From NCBI RefSeq assembly GCF_015732285.1, contig NZ_WIQU01000053.1, positions 39,401 to 103,400 of the forward strand: a DNA stretch of 64,000 nucleotides, written 5' to 3'. The notes below the pieces were generated by a model. It ran no database searches, was not told the origin of the DNA, and was given only the letters and a program-made list of their open reading frames with translations. Shown piece after piece: positions 53,235 to 61,767 of this stretch. Each line of letters starts with the position of its first letter. The stretch's first letter is position 1. Origin of the DNA: Pectinatus frisingensis. Its GTDB lineage: Bacteria; Bacillota; Negativicutes; Selenomonadales; Selenomonadaceae. The position numbers were made by a program, and so were the translations under genes.

Positions 53235-53990
53235 ATGAATAATAAATATAGAAGATTTATATGTGATGGTGTACCTTATAAAATAGTTTATAATTATGGT
53301 AAAGGTGAACGGGCGTATAGAGAGAAAAAATATGATATTGCAGAAAGTTTTTTCATAAAGCTTTTAAATGATGCTGAACAATTTTCTGAGTATGCTAAAA
53401 AGGAAATCTTAACGAGTATTTATTTTTATTTGGGAGAAATATCTCAAATAAAGAGTGATAAAGCAATGGCTGTAAAATACTACGCAAAATTTTTACAGGA
53501 AAAACCTTATAATGATAAAGTTTTGTTAAAATTTTATCATTTATTGGAATCGCTGGATGTTAAAGAAAAAATTGTAATTTTAAATAGTATCTATATGATA
53601 GATAAAAATAGGCTAAAATTTTTGACAAATATTTTGTATAGACACTTTTCTGGTAAAATAATCTTGTTTTATCAAAAAATTTTACGAGAGAAGTATAACA
53701 TCAATATCATTGATAATATGGGAGAAAATCTATTAAACGCCCAGATTTATGATAGGTCTTGTGATGCATTTGATATGGCTTTATCGGATGATTATGAATT
53801 CATGATAGCAATAAATAAGAATTTATCGGATAAAAGTGTCAAATCTATATATCATATACTACCCGATAAATATCATCAGGTTATGAATGAGATTATATCA
53901 AATTGTGAAAAAAGTGGTGATGAAGAGATAAATTATAATATTAAAAAAATAAATTCCATAATAAGAAATTATAATACATGGAAAATGTAA
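53235..53990 (+). CDS. TPR-only paralogue of the GT2-TPR proteins (no glycosyltransferase domain)
   Basis: 251 aa. Begins with TPR-like helices (NYGKGERAYREKKYDIAESFFIKLL ... AVKYYAKFLQEKPYN). Its later part mirrors the C-terminal regions of the two preceding proteins, including HILPDKYHQVMNEII against VLPKGIWQCLSAYY and ILPDVYKVILDNAI. No GT2 motif (no VVDTGSTD, no DxD). Probably a duplicated C-terminal region kept as a partner or scaffold. AGGA lies about 11 nt before the ATG. Very AT-rich. Confidence 0.6.
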   Translation: MNNKYRRFICDGVPYKIVYNYGKGERAYREKKYDIAESFFIKLLNDAEQFSEYAKKEILTSIYFYLGEISQIKSDKAMAVKYYAKFLQEKPYNDKVLLKFYHLLESLDVKEKIVILNSIYMIDKNRLKFLTNILYRHFSGKIILFYQKILREKYNINIIDNMGENLLNAQIYDRSCDAFDMALSDDYEFMIAINKNLSDKSVKSIYHILPDKYHQVMNEIISNCEKSGDEEINYNIKKINSIIRNYNTWKM

Positions 53991-54084
53991 ATAAACACTA
54001 ATTATATAAGATAAATTGAACAATATTAAAATATTAAAGTTATAAATTATTATTAACAAAATATTTTATGTAAGGTGATATGGT

Positions 54085-55209
54085 ATGGGAAAAAATAAAA
54101 AACGTATTATAAAAAATAGACGGAGGGAAATTGCTGTGAAAAATTTGCAGTATAGTAATTTAAAAAGTGATAATATAAATTCAAAAACTAATGAAAGTAA
54201 ACATCGCCAGGAAATAAAAGTGTTGATAGAAGAAAAAAAATATAATGCGGCGATGGAAAAAATAATCAGTTTATTCGATACCGGACACACGGATTATGAC
54301 TTAATGTTTGATTTAGCGGAAATATACTACGCCACCCATGATTATCAAAGAGCGGAAAAGTGGGCATTTAATTCTTTAAAGACACAAAAAACAGGCAAAC
54401 CATTTATACTATTAGCTCAAATATATTCGGATAACAATGATACGGAAAAAATGGCCGGTGCCTTAAACGACGCATTGAGATTGTCTGAAAGTATTTCAGA
54501 TGCTGATGGTGAACTGATGGACGATATGCTTTTGGTAGTGGAACTGGCCTATGATGCTGATATAATTGCGGAGAAATATCCCTATATTGCTAAAAAAATG
54601 GAAGAAGATGAAGCTGGTATAGATATGAATCTATCGACAGAAACTGATGAAGAACAGCAACAGGATAATATCGCAAAAGATATTGATGAAGAACTCGCTG
54701 CTGAAGATGATAGGACAGACAATACTAAACATGCCACAGATGATGAGTCACTGCAGTCAGCTCAATCGGCTGCAGATTCTATTGAGCAGATGATAAATAC
54801 GGAATTAGCGAAAGATTCTGGGCAGACGCCGGCGGACGACATAGAACAGCCTTCTGCCCAAATGGCGGCAGAACAGGCTACTGGTAATGATATAACAAAT
54901 AGTACAACTTCGGCTGCTGAACCGGCTATAGAAAGTATTAGTGCCGGTATACTGCAGGAAGATACATCACTTACGGATAAAATAAAAAAACTTAATGCCG
55001 TGGCAGCAAAGTATTATTTTGATGATGATTTTACATCAACCCAGTTTTTTTTAGAGACGGCATTTTCTATCGATGCACATGATGAAGGGACGCTGCGTAA
55101 CTTGGTGCAGGTGTCTTTGCGGCAAAAGAATAAGGGAAAAGCCGCTGATTATGCCATAAGGATGCCGATGGTTGATTTTGTGCTATTGGATAAAATAAAG
55201 AATAACTGA
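54085..55209 (+). CDS. TPR protein with long acidic linker
   Basis: 374 aa. A basic start (KNKKRIIKNRRRE), TPR-like helices about 45-160 (KYNAAMEKIISLFDTGHTDYDLMFDLAEIYYATHDYQRAEKWAFNSL), a low-complexity Asp/Glu/Ala/Ser/Gln-rich region about 175-300, then a last TPR-like segment about 310-360. No signal peptide or membrane helix. Probably cytosolic and possibly a partner of the GT2-TPR enzymes just upstream. I recognise no named family. AAGGTGAT precedes the ATG; a terminator follows. Confidence 0.6.
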   Translation: MGKNKKRIIKNRRREIAVKNLQYSNLKSDNINSKTNESKHRQEIKVLIEEKKYNAAMEKIISLFDTGHTDYDLMFDLAEIYYATHDYQRAEKWAFNSLKTQKTGKPFILLAQIYSDNNDTEKMAGALNDALRLSESISDADGELMDDMLLVVELAYDADIIAEKYPYIAKKMEEDEAGIDMNLSTETDEEQQQDNIAKDIDEELAAEDDRTDNTKHATDDESLQSAQSAADSIEQMINTELAKDSGQTPADDIEQPSAQMAAEQATGNDITNSTTSAAEPAIESISAGILQEDTSLTDKIKKLNAVAAKYYFDDDFTSTQFFLETAFSIDAHDEGTLRNLVQVSLRQKNKGKAADYAIRMPMVDFVLLDKIKNN

Positions 55210-55238
55210 ACATGATGATCAAATTGTAATGAATATAA

Positions 55239-55268
55239 CCTGGAGTTTAAGTTTCGCTCCAGGTTTTT
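55239..55268 (+). terminator. Intrinsic terminator after the TPR gene
   Basis: CCTGGAG (55239-55245) pairs with CTCCAGG (55257-55263) around an 11 nt loop, followed by T5. It ends the fliC-linked glycosyltransferase operon. Confidence 0.85.
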
Positions 55269-55504
55269 CGATATAATATAAAGATTTAATATTAGTAAGG
55301 CTGCTTGCATTAGTGTCCCTATATGGGAGGATAGAGACCATTTTGGCAACGATAGATATGTCATCCTTCCATAAAAATAGTTAGTACAGTCGATTAAAGA
55401 GCTATTTTTAAATTCAAAGATTATAAGTATCTGATAATGAAGGCAGGATTTTATACGACACATCAAGAATTATAATACATCCAAGGATTGGGAGGAACAC
55501 TTGC

Positions 55505-57940
55505 ATGAGACGGCAGATAAGAGACCAAATTTTAAATATAATGGTTTCAGTTAAAAAGGGACTTGCCTATTTTCAAGTCTCAAATAAATACATAGTATTA
55601 AAAAAATGCATACAGGCATTGCAATCTGTTGAACAGTTATGTCAAAATGGTTTTTCTAAAACACGGGCAGATTATTATAATCAGGGTTTTAGTATGATTA
55701 TTGATAAGCTATCCCAACAGTTGATCACTCAGCAAAACATGGCTAAATTTGATTGCGATGCATTTATAAAATCTCTTGACATTATTTCTGCGCGATTATC
55801 AAACGATAAAGAAGTAAAAAAAGAGATTATTTTTTTGCCGTATAAAGCTTCAATGTGGGATAGTCTGGAAAGTATCTGGCAGGCTGCTGCCGCTGACAAG
55901 GAAAACTGCGATGCCTATGTAATACCTATTCCCTATTGTGATCGCAATCCGGATGGCTCGGCGGCACAATGGCACTGTGAAGCCGATCAGTTCCCTTCAT
56001 ACGTACCCATAACTGACTATCGAGAATATAACATAGCTAAACATCGACCAGATGTCATTTATATACATAATCCCTATGATGGATATAACCGTGTTACATC
56101 TGTTGATTCAAGTTATTATTCCAGTGAATTGAAAAAATATACGAATATGCTTGTATATGTGCCGTATTTTGTGTCAGGACCTGCTGTTTCTGAGGATATT
56201 TGTCAGGCACCTGGCATCGTAATGGCAGACCATGTTATTGTGGAATCAGAGAAAATAAAAAAACAGTACGAGACATATTATCCGGGAGGTAATCCACCTA
56301 AGGACAAATTTTTGGCACTAGGTTCGCCAAAGTTTGATAAAGTTCTCAGCAGTAAAAAAGAAGATTTTGTTTTACCTGATAACTGGGAAAAAATAATAAA
56401 CGGCAGAAAAATCATATTGTATAATACCAGCCTTGGTGCTATGCTGGAAAATTCGGGCAGGGTAAATGCTAAGCTGCGTTATGTTTTTTCTGTATTTAAG
56501 GAACGTAAGGATGTGGTTCTTTGGTGGAGGCCGCATCCTTTGATGAAAGCTACAATGGAATCAATGCGCCCGGAAATTTTGCAGGAATATGAGCAGATAG
56601 AACAAGAATATAAAAATGAAGCATGGGGAATATATGATGATACAGCGGAGCTGGATAGGGCAATAACATGGTCGGATGCTTATTACGGTGATATGAGCTC
56701 GGTTGTATGGTTGTATAAGGTGACTGGAAAATCACTTTTAATACAAGATTTAAATGATGGTATAACTTATCGGCACAGACGTCCTTTGATTGGAATGGGT
56801 GCAGAGCCAGATGAAACTGGTATGTGGACAGTATCATATATAGCAAATGTATTATTCCATCTGAATAAAAATAGACGGATAGTTGATAAAATGTATTTTT
56901 TACCAGAAATCCCAAATGGGACTTTAGTTACAACTCTTGTTCGATGGGAAAAATATCTTTATCTTGCTCCTTATAATGCTAAGGAGTTTTGGCGATTCGA
57001 TATTGAGAAAGGAATTTTCTATAAAATTGAACTGGGACTTTCACAAAATGAAAAGGCATGTAATCAAAAATTTGCAAATATCACACTCTATAATGATAAA
57101 TTATATCTTTTTGCTAGGACTATCGACAGTATATTTATTTATGATTGCAGGAGGGATACGTGTAAGCGTATTGATGGATGCTATGAACCATTAAAAGGAA
57201 GAGTTTCGTCTTGGACAGGATTTAATTCTTATAAGACACAGATGGGAGACAAGCTCTATTTGATGCTTTATGGAACGCACTTCTTGATGGAGTTCGATTT
57301 ATCAGAGGAGAAATACAATTGGTATCAAATTGGTGATCGGGAAAATGAACGTTTTTTTGCATTGGCGGCTTATCAAGATGATATTATTCTTACAAATGAA
57401 ATAAGTGGTGCGGTTATTTGGAACCCGAAGTATGGTATTATTCGCAGAGAACAGTATTTTAAGTTCGAGGACAGTGATCACAATTGGTCGGGCAGTTGCT
57501 GGTATTGCTATGTCCATGATGATATAATTGTATATTTCCCTGCTACTTATCCTGTTGTACTTTATCAACACATTGGTGAAAATACATTGAAACAGATTAA
57601 TTACCGGACAGCGAATATGGCAGCCTACCCGGACGGAGTATATGCAAAACTCTCATTTAATTTTTGGTCGAAAGATACACTTTGTTTCCAAAATTCTATT
57701 GATGGTTTGATTTATTGTTATGATTTTCAGCAGGAAAAATTGTCTCGTATAGAAATAAACCTAACAAATAAACAGATATTGGATATATGTCAACCACTTT
57801 TGGCAAGTAGTTTGCCACAAGATGAAGGAATTATTGATTTACCGTTGTGGATACAACATCAAAAGAAGGCCAATAGTGATATGCAAAACATGTGTACGGA
57901 GATCAGTGCGGGGAATAGTATTTATAATACTACTACATAA
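55505..57940 (+). CDS. CDP-glycerol glycerophosphotransferase-like protein fused to a beta-propeller-like domain
   Basis: 811 aa. About 1-100 helical. About 105-440 resembles the TagF/CDP-glycerol glycerophosphotransferase fold: IIFLPYKASMWDSLESIW, ILYNTSLGAML, VLWWRPHPLM and AYYGDMSSVVWLYKVTGKSLLIQD. About 450-790 has repeated beta blades with aromatic signatures (YLYLAPYNAKEFWRFDIEKGIFYKIEL, IFIYDCRRDTCKRI, FLMEFDLSEEKYNWYQIG, CYDFQQEKLSRIEI), like a Kelch or propeller. Such transferases add polyol-phosphate to glycans; a related annotation is known next to fliC in Clostridioides difficile. No membrane helix. Preceded by GGGAGGA. Whether it modifies flagellin or a surface polymer is open. 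Confidence 0.72.
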   Translation: MRRQIRDQILNIMVSVKKGLAYFQVSNKYIVLKKCIQALQSVEQLCQNGFSKTRADYYNQGFSMIIDKLSQQLITQQNMAKFDCDAFIKSLDIISARLSNDKEVKKEIIFLPYKASMWDSLESIWQAAAADKENCDAYVIPIPYCDRNPDGSAAQWHCEADQFPSYVPITDYREYNIAKHRPDVIYIHNPYDGYNRVTSVDSSYYSSELKKYTNMLVYVPYFVSGPAVSEDICQAPGIVMADHVIVESEKIKKQYETYYPGGNPPKDKFLALGSPKFDKVLSSKKEDFVLPDNWEKIINGRKIILYNTSLGAMLENSGRVNAKLRYVFSVFKERKDVVLWWRPHPLMKATMESMRPEILQEYEQIEQEYKNEAWGIYDDTAELDRAITWSDAYYGDMSSVVWLYKVTGKSLLIQDLNDGITYRHRRPLIGMGAEPDETGMWTVSYIANVLFHLNKNRRIVDKMYFLPEIPNGTLVTTLVRWEKYLYLAPYNAKEFWRFDIEKGIFYKIELGLSQNEKACNQKFANITLYNDKLYLFARTIDSIFIYDCRRDTCKRIDGCYEPLKGRVSSWTGFNSYKTQMGDKLYLMLYGTHFLMEFDLSEEKYNWYQIGDRENERFFALAAYQDDIILTNEISGAVIWNPKYGIIRREQYFKFEDSDHNWSGSCWYCYVHDDIIVYFPATYPVVLYQHIGENTLKQINYRTANMAAYPDGVYAKLSFNFWSKDTLCFQNSIDGLIYCYDFQQEKLSRIEINLTNKQILDICQPLLASSLPQDEGIIDLPLWIQHQKKANSDMQNMCTEISAGNSIYNTTT

Positions 57941-57973
57941 TAAGGGAAAAGAAACCAGTGCGGAATAATTTTC

Positions 57974-58051
57974 ATGAAGAAAGTTTTCTATGTTAGTAAT
58001 TTTGATTATATGAATTGGTGGAAATTTATATTTAGCTGGATAAGGATATAA
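57974..58051 (+). other. Short open frame, possible gene remnant
   Basis: A 25-codon frame, MKKVFYVSNFDYMNWWKF then FSWIRI and stop, with only a weak upstream GGAA. The beginning resembles the start of glycosyltransferase-like proteins. The 265 bp gap (57941-58205) around it is AT-rich with many stops and may hold the decayed rest of a gene. Very tentative. Confidence 0.2.
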
Positions 58052-58205
58052 CTATGTTATACATATGGAAAAATAATTGAGTCTAAAGGGAAAATAAGTT
58101 CTATAGGTATCAAGTTTATGCATGGTATTTTTTATAGTATTGTTCATGATGTTATGATTTTGTTATATGTTGTATGTGTATTTGATAAATGGAAGGAGTA
58201 CAATC

Positions 58206-58991
58206 GTGTCTGAGAATAAGGACATCAACTACCGAGCAATGAAGTCTATGATCGGTCCGAGTAATCAAAAATCATCCGATGTAATAAGTAAAATTCTAAT
58301 GGAAGCAATACATCCCACTTCTGTCTGTGATTTAGGATGTGGCATAGGGATTTGGTTACATGCTTTTGAACTTTTTCCAGAGGTTAAGCATATTCATGGT
58401 ATTGATGGAGCATGGGTTAAAAATTGGTCTTTAGAAGTAGAACCTGATTGTATTGAGATCTATGATTTTGAGGATACTACTAATAAACCAATTTGTGTTA
58501 AAAATGGAGAACGTTATGATCTTGCCATTTGTTTAGAGATGGCGGAACATCTTTCGAATGGACGTGCTGATTATCTTATCGATACTTTGACAAGTTTGAG
58601 TAATGTTATTTATTTCTCAGGAGCAACACCGTGTTCGGGTGGTATGCATCATGTCAATGAACGATGGCCAAGTTATTGGATTCATAAATTTCGCAAGCGT
58701 GGTTATGTTTGTATTGATTACATTCGCCCTAAGGTATGGAATCAGTGGCGAGAAATATGCTATTTCTATGCAGAGGAATCATTTTTGTTCGTAAAAGAAG
58801 ATAAACTTGATCAGTATGAAAAACTGAGTGATTATCATCAAGAGCCTATTATTGATTGTGTTCATCCTGAACATTTTCTGAATCAGGTTATCAAGCCCAC
58901 ACATGATTGGTCGTGGTTGCTGAAACTCCAAAAGCGTTTGATACATGCTTATAGGATTAAATTGCAGAATATGATTCACCATATTGATTAG
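58206..58991 (+). CDS. SAM-dependent methyltransferase (class I)
   Basis: 261 aa from GTG 58206, which has AAGGAG 7-8 nt ahead; the frame is open back to 58167 but with no ribosome site. Motif I SVCDLGCGIGIWLHAF (about 35-50), acidic motif with HIHGIDGAW, motif near LAICLEMAEHL. The YFSGATPCSGGMHHVNERWPSYW segment follows. The class I Rossmann fold is clear; the acceptor could be a sugar hydroxyl in the glycan made by this cluster. Followed by asnB after 69 bp. Confidence 0.82.
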   Translation: MSENKDINYRAMKSMIGPSNQKSSDVISKILMEAIHPTSVCDLGCGIGIWLHAFELFPEVKHIHGIDGAWVKNWSLEVEPDCIEIYDFEDTTNKPICVKNGERYDLAICLEMAEHLSNGRADYLIDTLTSLSNVIYFSGATPCSGGMHHVNERWPSYWIHKFRKRGYVCIDYIRPKVWNQWREICYFYAEESFLFVKEDKLDQYEKLSDYHQEPIIDCVHPEHFLNQVIKPTHDWSWLLKLQKRLIHAYRIKLQNMIHHID

Positions 58992-59060
58992 GCAGGATGA
59001 TTCAATTTTATTGGACTCATAAATATACTAATACTATAATCTATGAATGAGGATAATTAT

Positions 59061-60797
59061 ATGTGTGGAATTTTAGGTGGTAATTTTAAAGATTGGGACT
59101 ATAAAAAAGGAATTGAAAGCCTTTATCATAGAGGTCCAGATGGGAACCGAGTAAAGAAAGCTGAAGAATTTACACTGGCATTTACTCGTTTGGCCATTAT
59201 GGATTTAACAGATAATGGTATGCAACCGATGAGTTCTTCGGATGGTAAAGTTTGTCTTGTTTTTAATGGTGAAATTTATGGTTTTCAATCTTTAAAAAGC
59301 GAATTAATACATAAATATAAATTTTCGTCTTCGTCTGATACAGAAGTGATCCTTTATGCCTATATGGAATATGGCGATGAATTTATTGATAAAATCGATG
59401 GTATGTTTGCAATATCTATTCTTGATCTGAGAGAGAGAAAATTGAAATTGTATCGGGATCGTTCAGGAATTAAACCACTTTATTATTGTTTATATGACGG
59501 GAAAATAGCGTTTGCCTCTGAAATGAAGGCGTTAGTTGAAGCTTCAAAAAATAGTAGAATGTTATGGAAGTTGGATACTACGGCTCTTTATGATTATCTT
59601 TTTTATCAATATATTCCTGCACCTAAAACGATGTATCAGGGTTGTTATAAATTACAACCAGCTTCATGTCTTATTTATAATATTGATTCACATAAAATAG
59701 AAAATATTTTTCCGTATTGGCAATTACATGTAAATGTGAATAAAAAACGAGAACATAATGAAAAAGATGTGAGCGAAACATTACGCGAATTGTTACATAA
59801 TTCGGTATGCGAACAACTTGTGGCAGATGTCCCTGTGGGGACCTTTTTAAGTGGTGGAATAGATTCTAGTATAATAACTTATGAGGCTAATTTATTGAGT
59901 CCGATGATTGAGACATTTACAATTGGTTTCCATGATACTGCATATGATGAATCGTGTTATGCAAACGCTTTGGCAGAAAGTTGTGGTTTAAACAATAAGG
60001 TTGATTTTTTTAATACGGAAAATATGGATAAACTAGAACCATTACTCACACAATGGTACGATGAACCATTTGCAGATACATCGGCTTTTCCAACTTATGC
60101 ATTGTCGCGATTAGCGCGTAAATCTGTGAAAGTGGTGTTAACAGGTGATGGTGGTGATGAATTATTTGGAGGTTATCAGCGTTACCAAATATTTGCGGAT
60201 AGAATGAGCGATAAAGTTTTTGATTCTGTTTCACTTAGTCATTTTGCTGAATTGAATCGATTGGATTTATTTTGTGGAGAAAATTTTTCACATAGGTATT
60301 TAACATCGGGGATAGATGAATATTGCCCTGTTATTTTTGTAGCGAATAATCAACAGGTTAGTTCCTACAAGAAAATTTGGAAAATCCCCGACGATTATGA
60401 TGTTACATGGCATTTGAAAAAGCATTATTGTAAAGATTTACCAGTGATAACTCGTGCAAGGTATCTTGATTTTATGACATACCTTCCGGGGGATATATTA
60501 ACAAAAGTTGATCGAGCAAGTATGGCACTCTCTTTAGAAGCACGTGTACCATTTTTATCACGGAAAGTTATTGAATATGCATTTTCACTTTCATCTGAAG
60601 AATGCTGCAGTGGATTAGATCTTAAACGTTGTTTAAAACAAGCATATAGAGGAATATTACCAGAAAAATTGTTGCATAGGAAAAAACGGGGGTTTTCAAT
60701 TCCAAATTTTTATTGTGATAGTAGAAGTAAGTACAAGTCGGTTTCCGTTATGATTTTGGAAAAATATTGGAAACAGTTAAGTAGATATTCCTGCTAA
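59061..60797 (+). CDS. asnB: Glutamine-hydrolysing asparagine synthase (AsnB-like)
   Basis: 578 aa from ATG 59061. The frame is open from 59043, but Cys must become the N-terminal residue, and MCGILGG at 59061 with GAGG 8 nt ahead gives that. Glutaminase domain about 1-200: LYHRGPDGNR, RLAIMDL, VFNGEIYGF. Synthetase domain: PP-loop FLSGGIDSSIITYEA, EPFADTSAFPTYALSR, LTGDGGDELFGGYQRY. AsnB makes asparagine, but asn-synthase-like enzymes in glycan loci amidate carboxyl groups of sugars or attached amino acids. Placement between a methyltransferase and a deacetylase supports the second view. Confidence 0.88.
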   Translation: MCGILGGNFKDWDYKKGIESLYHRGPDGNRVKKAEEFTLAFTRLAIMDLTDNGMQPMSSSDGKVCLVFNGEIYGFQSLKSELIHKYKFSSSSDTEVILYAYMEYGDEFIDKIDGMFAISILDLRERKLKLYRDRSGIKPLYYCLYDGKIAFASEMKALVEASKNSRMLWKLDTTALYDYLFYQYIPAPKTMYQGCYKLQPASCLIYNIDSHKIENIFPYWQLHVNVNKKREHNEKDVSETLRELLHNSVCEQLVADVPVGTFLSGGIDSSIITYEANLLSPMIETFTIGFHDTAYDESCYANALAESCGLNNKVDFFNTENMDKLEPLLTQWYDEPFADTSAFPTYALSRLARKSVKVVLTGDGGDELFGGYQRYQIFADRMSDKVFDSVSLSHFAELNRLDLFCGENFSHRYLTSGIDEYCPVIFVANNQQVSSYKKIWKIPDDYDVTWHLKKHYCKDLPVITRARYLDFMTYLPGDILTKVDRASMALSLEARVPFLSRKVIEYAFSLSSEECCSGLDLKRCLKQAYRGILPEKLLHRKKRGFSIPNFYCDSRSKYKSVSVMILEKYWKQLSRYSC

Positions 60798-60822
60798 ACA
60801 TTAGAAAGAAGGAAGATAGAGA

Positions 60823-61767
60823 TTGAAAAAAATTTTGATCACGATTGATACTGAGGGCGATAATATGTGGCGGCCAATGTATTCAAAGAATGCTGTTCAA
60901 AATCGTATTACCATTGTAAATGGAGATTATTTATTGCGATTTCAAAAACTTTGTGAAAAATATAGTTTTATACCAACTTATTTTGTCGATTATGAAATGA
61001 GCTTTTCAAAAAGATTTACGGCAATGGCAAAAAAAAAATTGCTGCGGGGGACGTGTGAAATTGGTATGCATATGCATGGATGGAGTGTACCACCGTATTA
61101 TCCACTTAAGCGTGGTGCTGGTCATACAGGAGCTTGCAATCCATATATATCAGAATACCCGAATGATATTATAGAAAATAAGGTACAAATATTGACAGAA
61201 CAGTTGCAGAAAATCTTTGAATGTTCTATTACAAGTCATCGCAGCGGTCGTTGGCTTATAAATAAACAGTATTTAAAGATCCTTCGAAAGTATGGCTACT
61301 TGGCCGATTGTTCTGTGACTCCAGGTGTGGATTGGAGAAATAATTTAGGTTTGACAGAAGGGATAAAGGGACCAGATTATCGGGGATTCCCGAAAAATGC
61401 TTACGAGTTGAATGAATATAATATTTGCAAATGTGGACGAAGCGGCATCTTGGAGATTCCTGTCACAGTGCGGCAGGAGTGGATAAATGGTAGGATCGTA
61501 TCCAATTGGTTGCGTCCGAACGGTAATAATCTCAATATAATGCTGCAAATTGTAGAAAGACATGAACAATCACCTTCTGACTATCTGGAATTTATGATTC
61601 ATTCATCGGAATTGATGCCTTTTGGTAGCCCAGGTTTTCGCTCAGAGGGTAGTATTGAGAAAATATATTGTGATATGGATCAGCTTTTTTCTAAGATTGC
61701 TATTAAATATGAAGGTATGTCGATTACTACTTATGCGCGAAATAAATTAAGAGGAAATGTTTTATGA
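60823..61767 (+). CDS. Polysaccharide deacetylase-like (NodB-fold) protein
   Basis: 314 aa. NodB-like barrel with ILITIDTEGDN (catalytic Asp pair), GMHMHGWSVPPYY (metal His) and TSHRSGRWLINKQYLKILRKYGYLADCSVTP. No signal peptide, so it probably acts in the cytosol on a nucleotide- or lipid-linked sugar, as in O-antigen-type loci. Start TTG 60823 with GAAGGAAG upstream. The stop overlaps the next ATG by four bases. Confidence 0.77.
   Translation: MKKILITIDTEGDNMWRPMYSKNAVQNRITIVNGDYLLRFQKLCEKYSFIPTYFVDYEMSFSKRFTAMAKKKLLRGTCEIGMHMHGWSVPPYYPLKRGAGHTGACNPYISEYPNDIIENKVQILTEQLQKIFECSITSHRSGRWLINKQYLKILRKYGYLADCSVTPGVDWRNNLGLTEGIKGPDYRGFPKNAYELNEYNICKCGRSGILEIPVTVRQEWINGRIVSNWLRPNGNNLNIMLQIVERHEQSPSDYLEFMIHSSELMPFGSPGFRSEGSIEKIYCDMDQLFSKIAIKYEGMSITTYARNKLRGNVL

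Noticed and set aside
49099..53990. CRISPR-like or recombination-type repeats in the glycosyltransferase array
   Set aside because: The repetition is at protein level (paralogous domains); DNA identity is patchy and no short regularly spaced repeats are present.
59043..59060. Upstream ATG for asnB
   Set aside because: It would block the required N-terminal catalytic Cys; ATG 59061 has the ribosome site.
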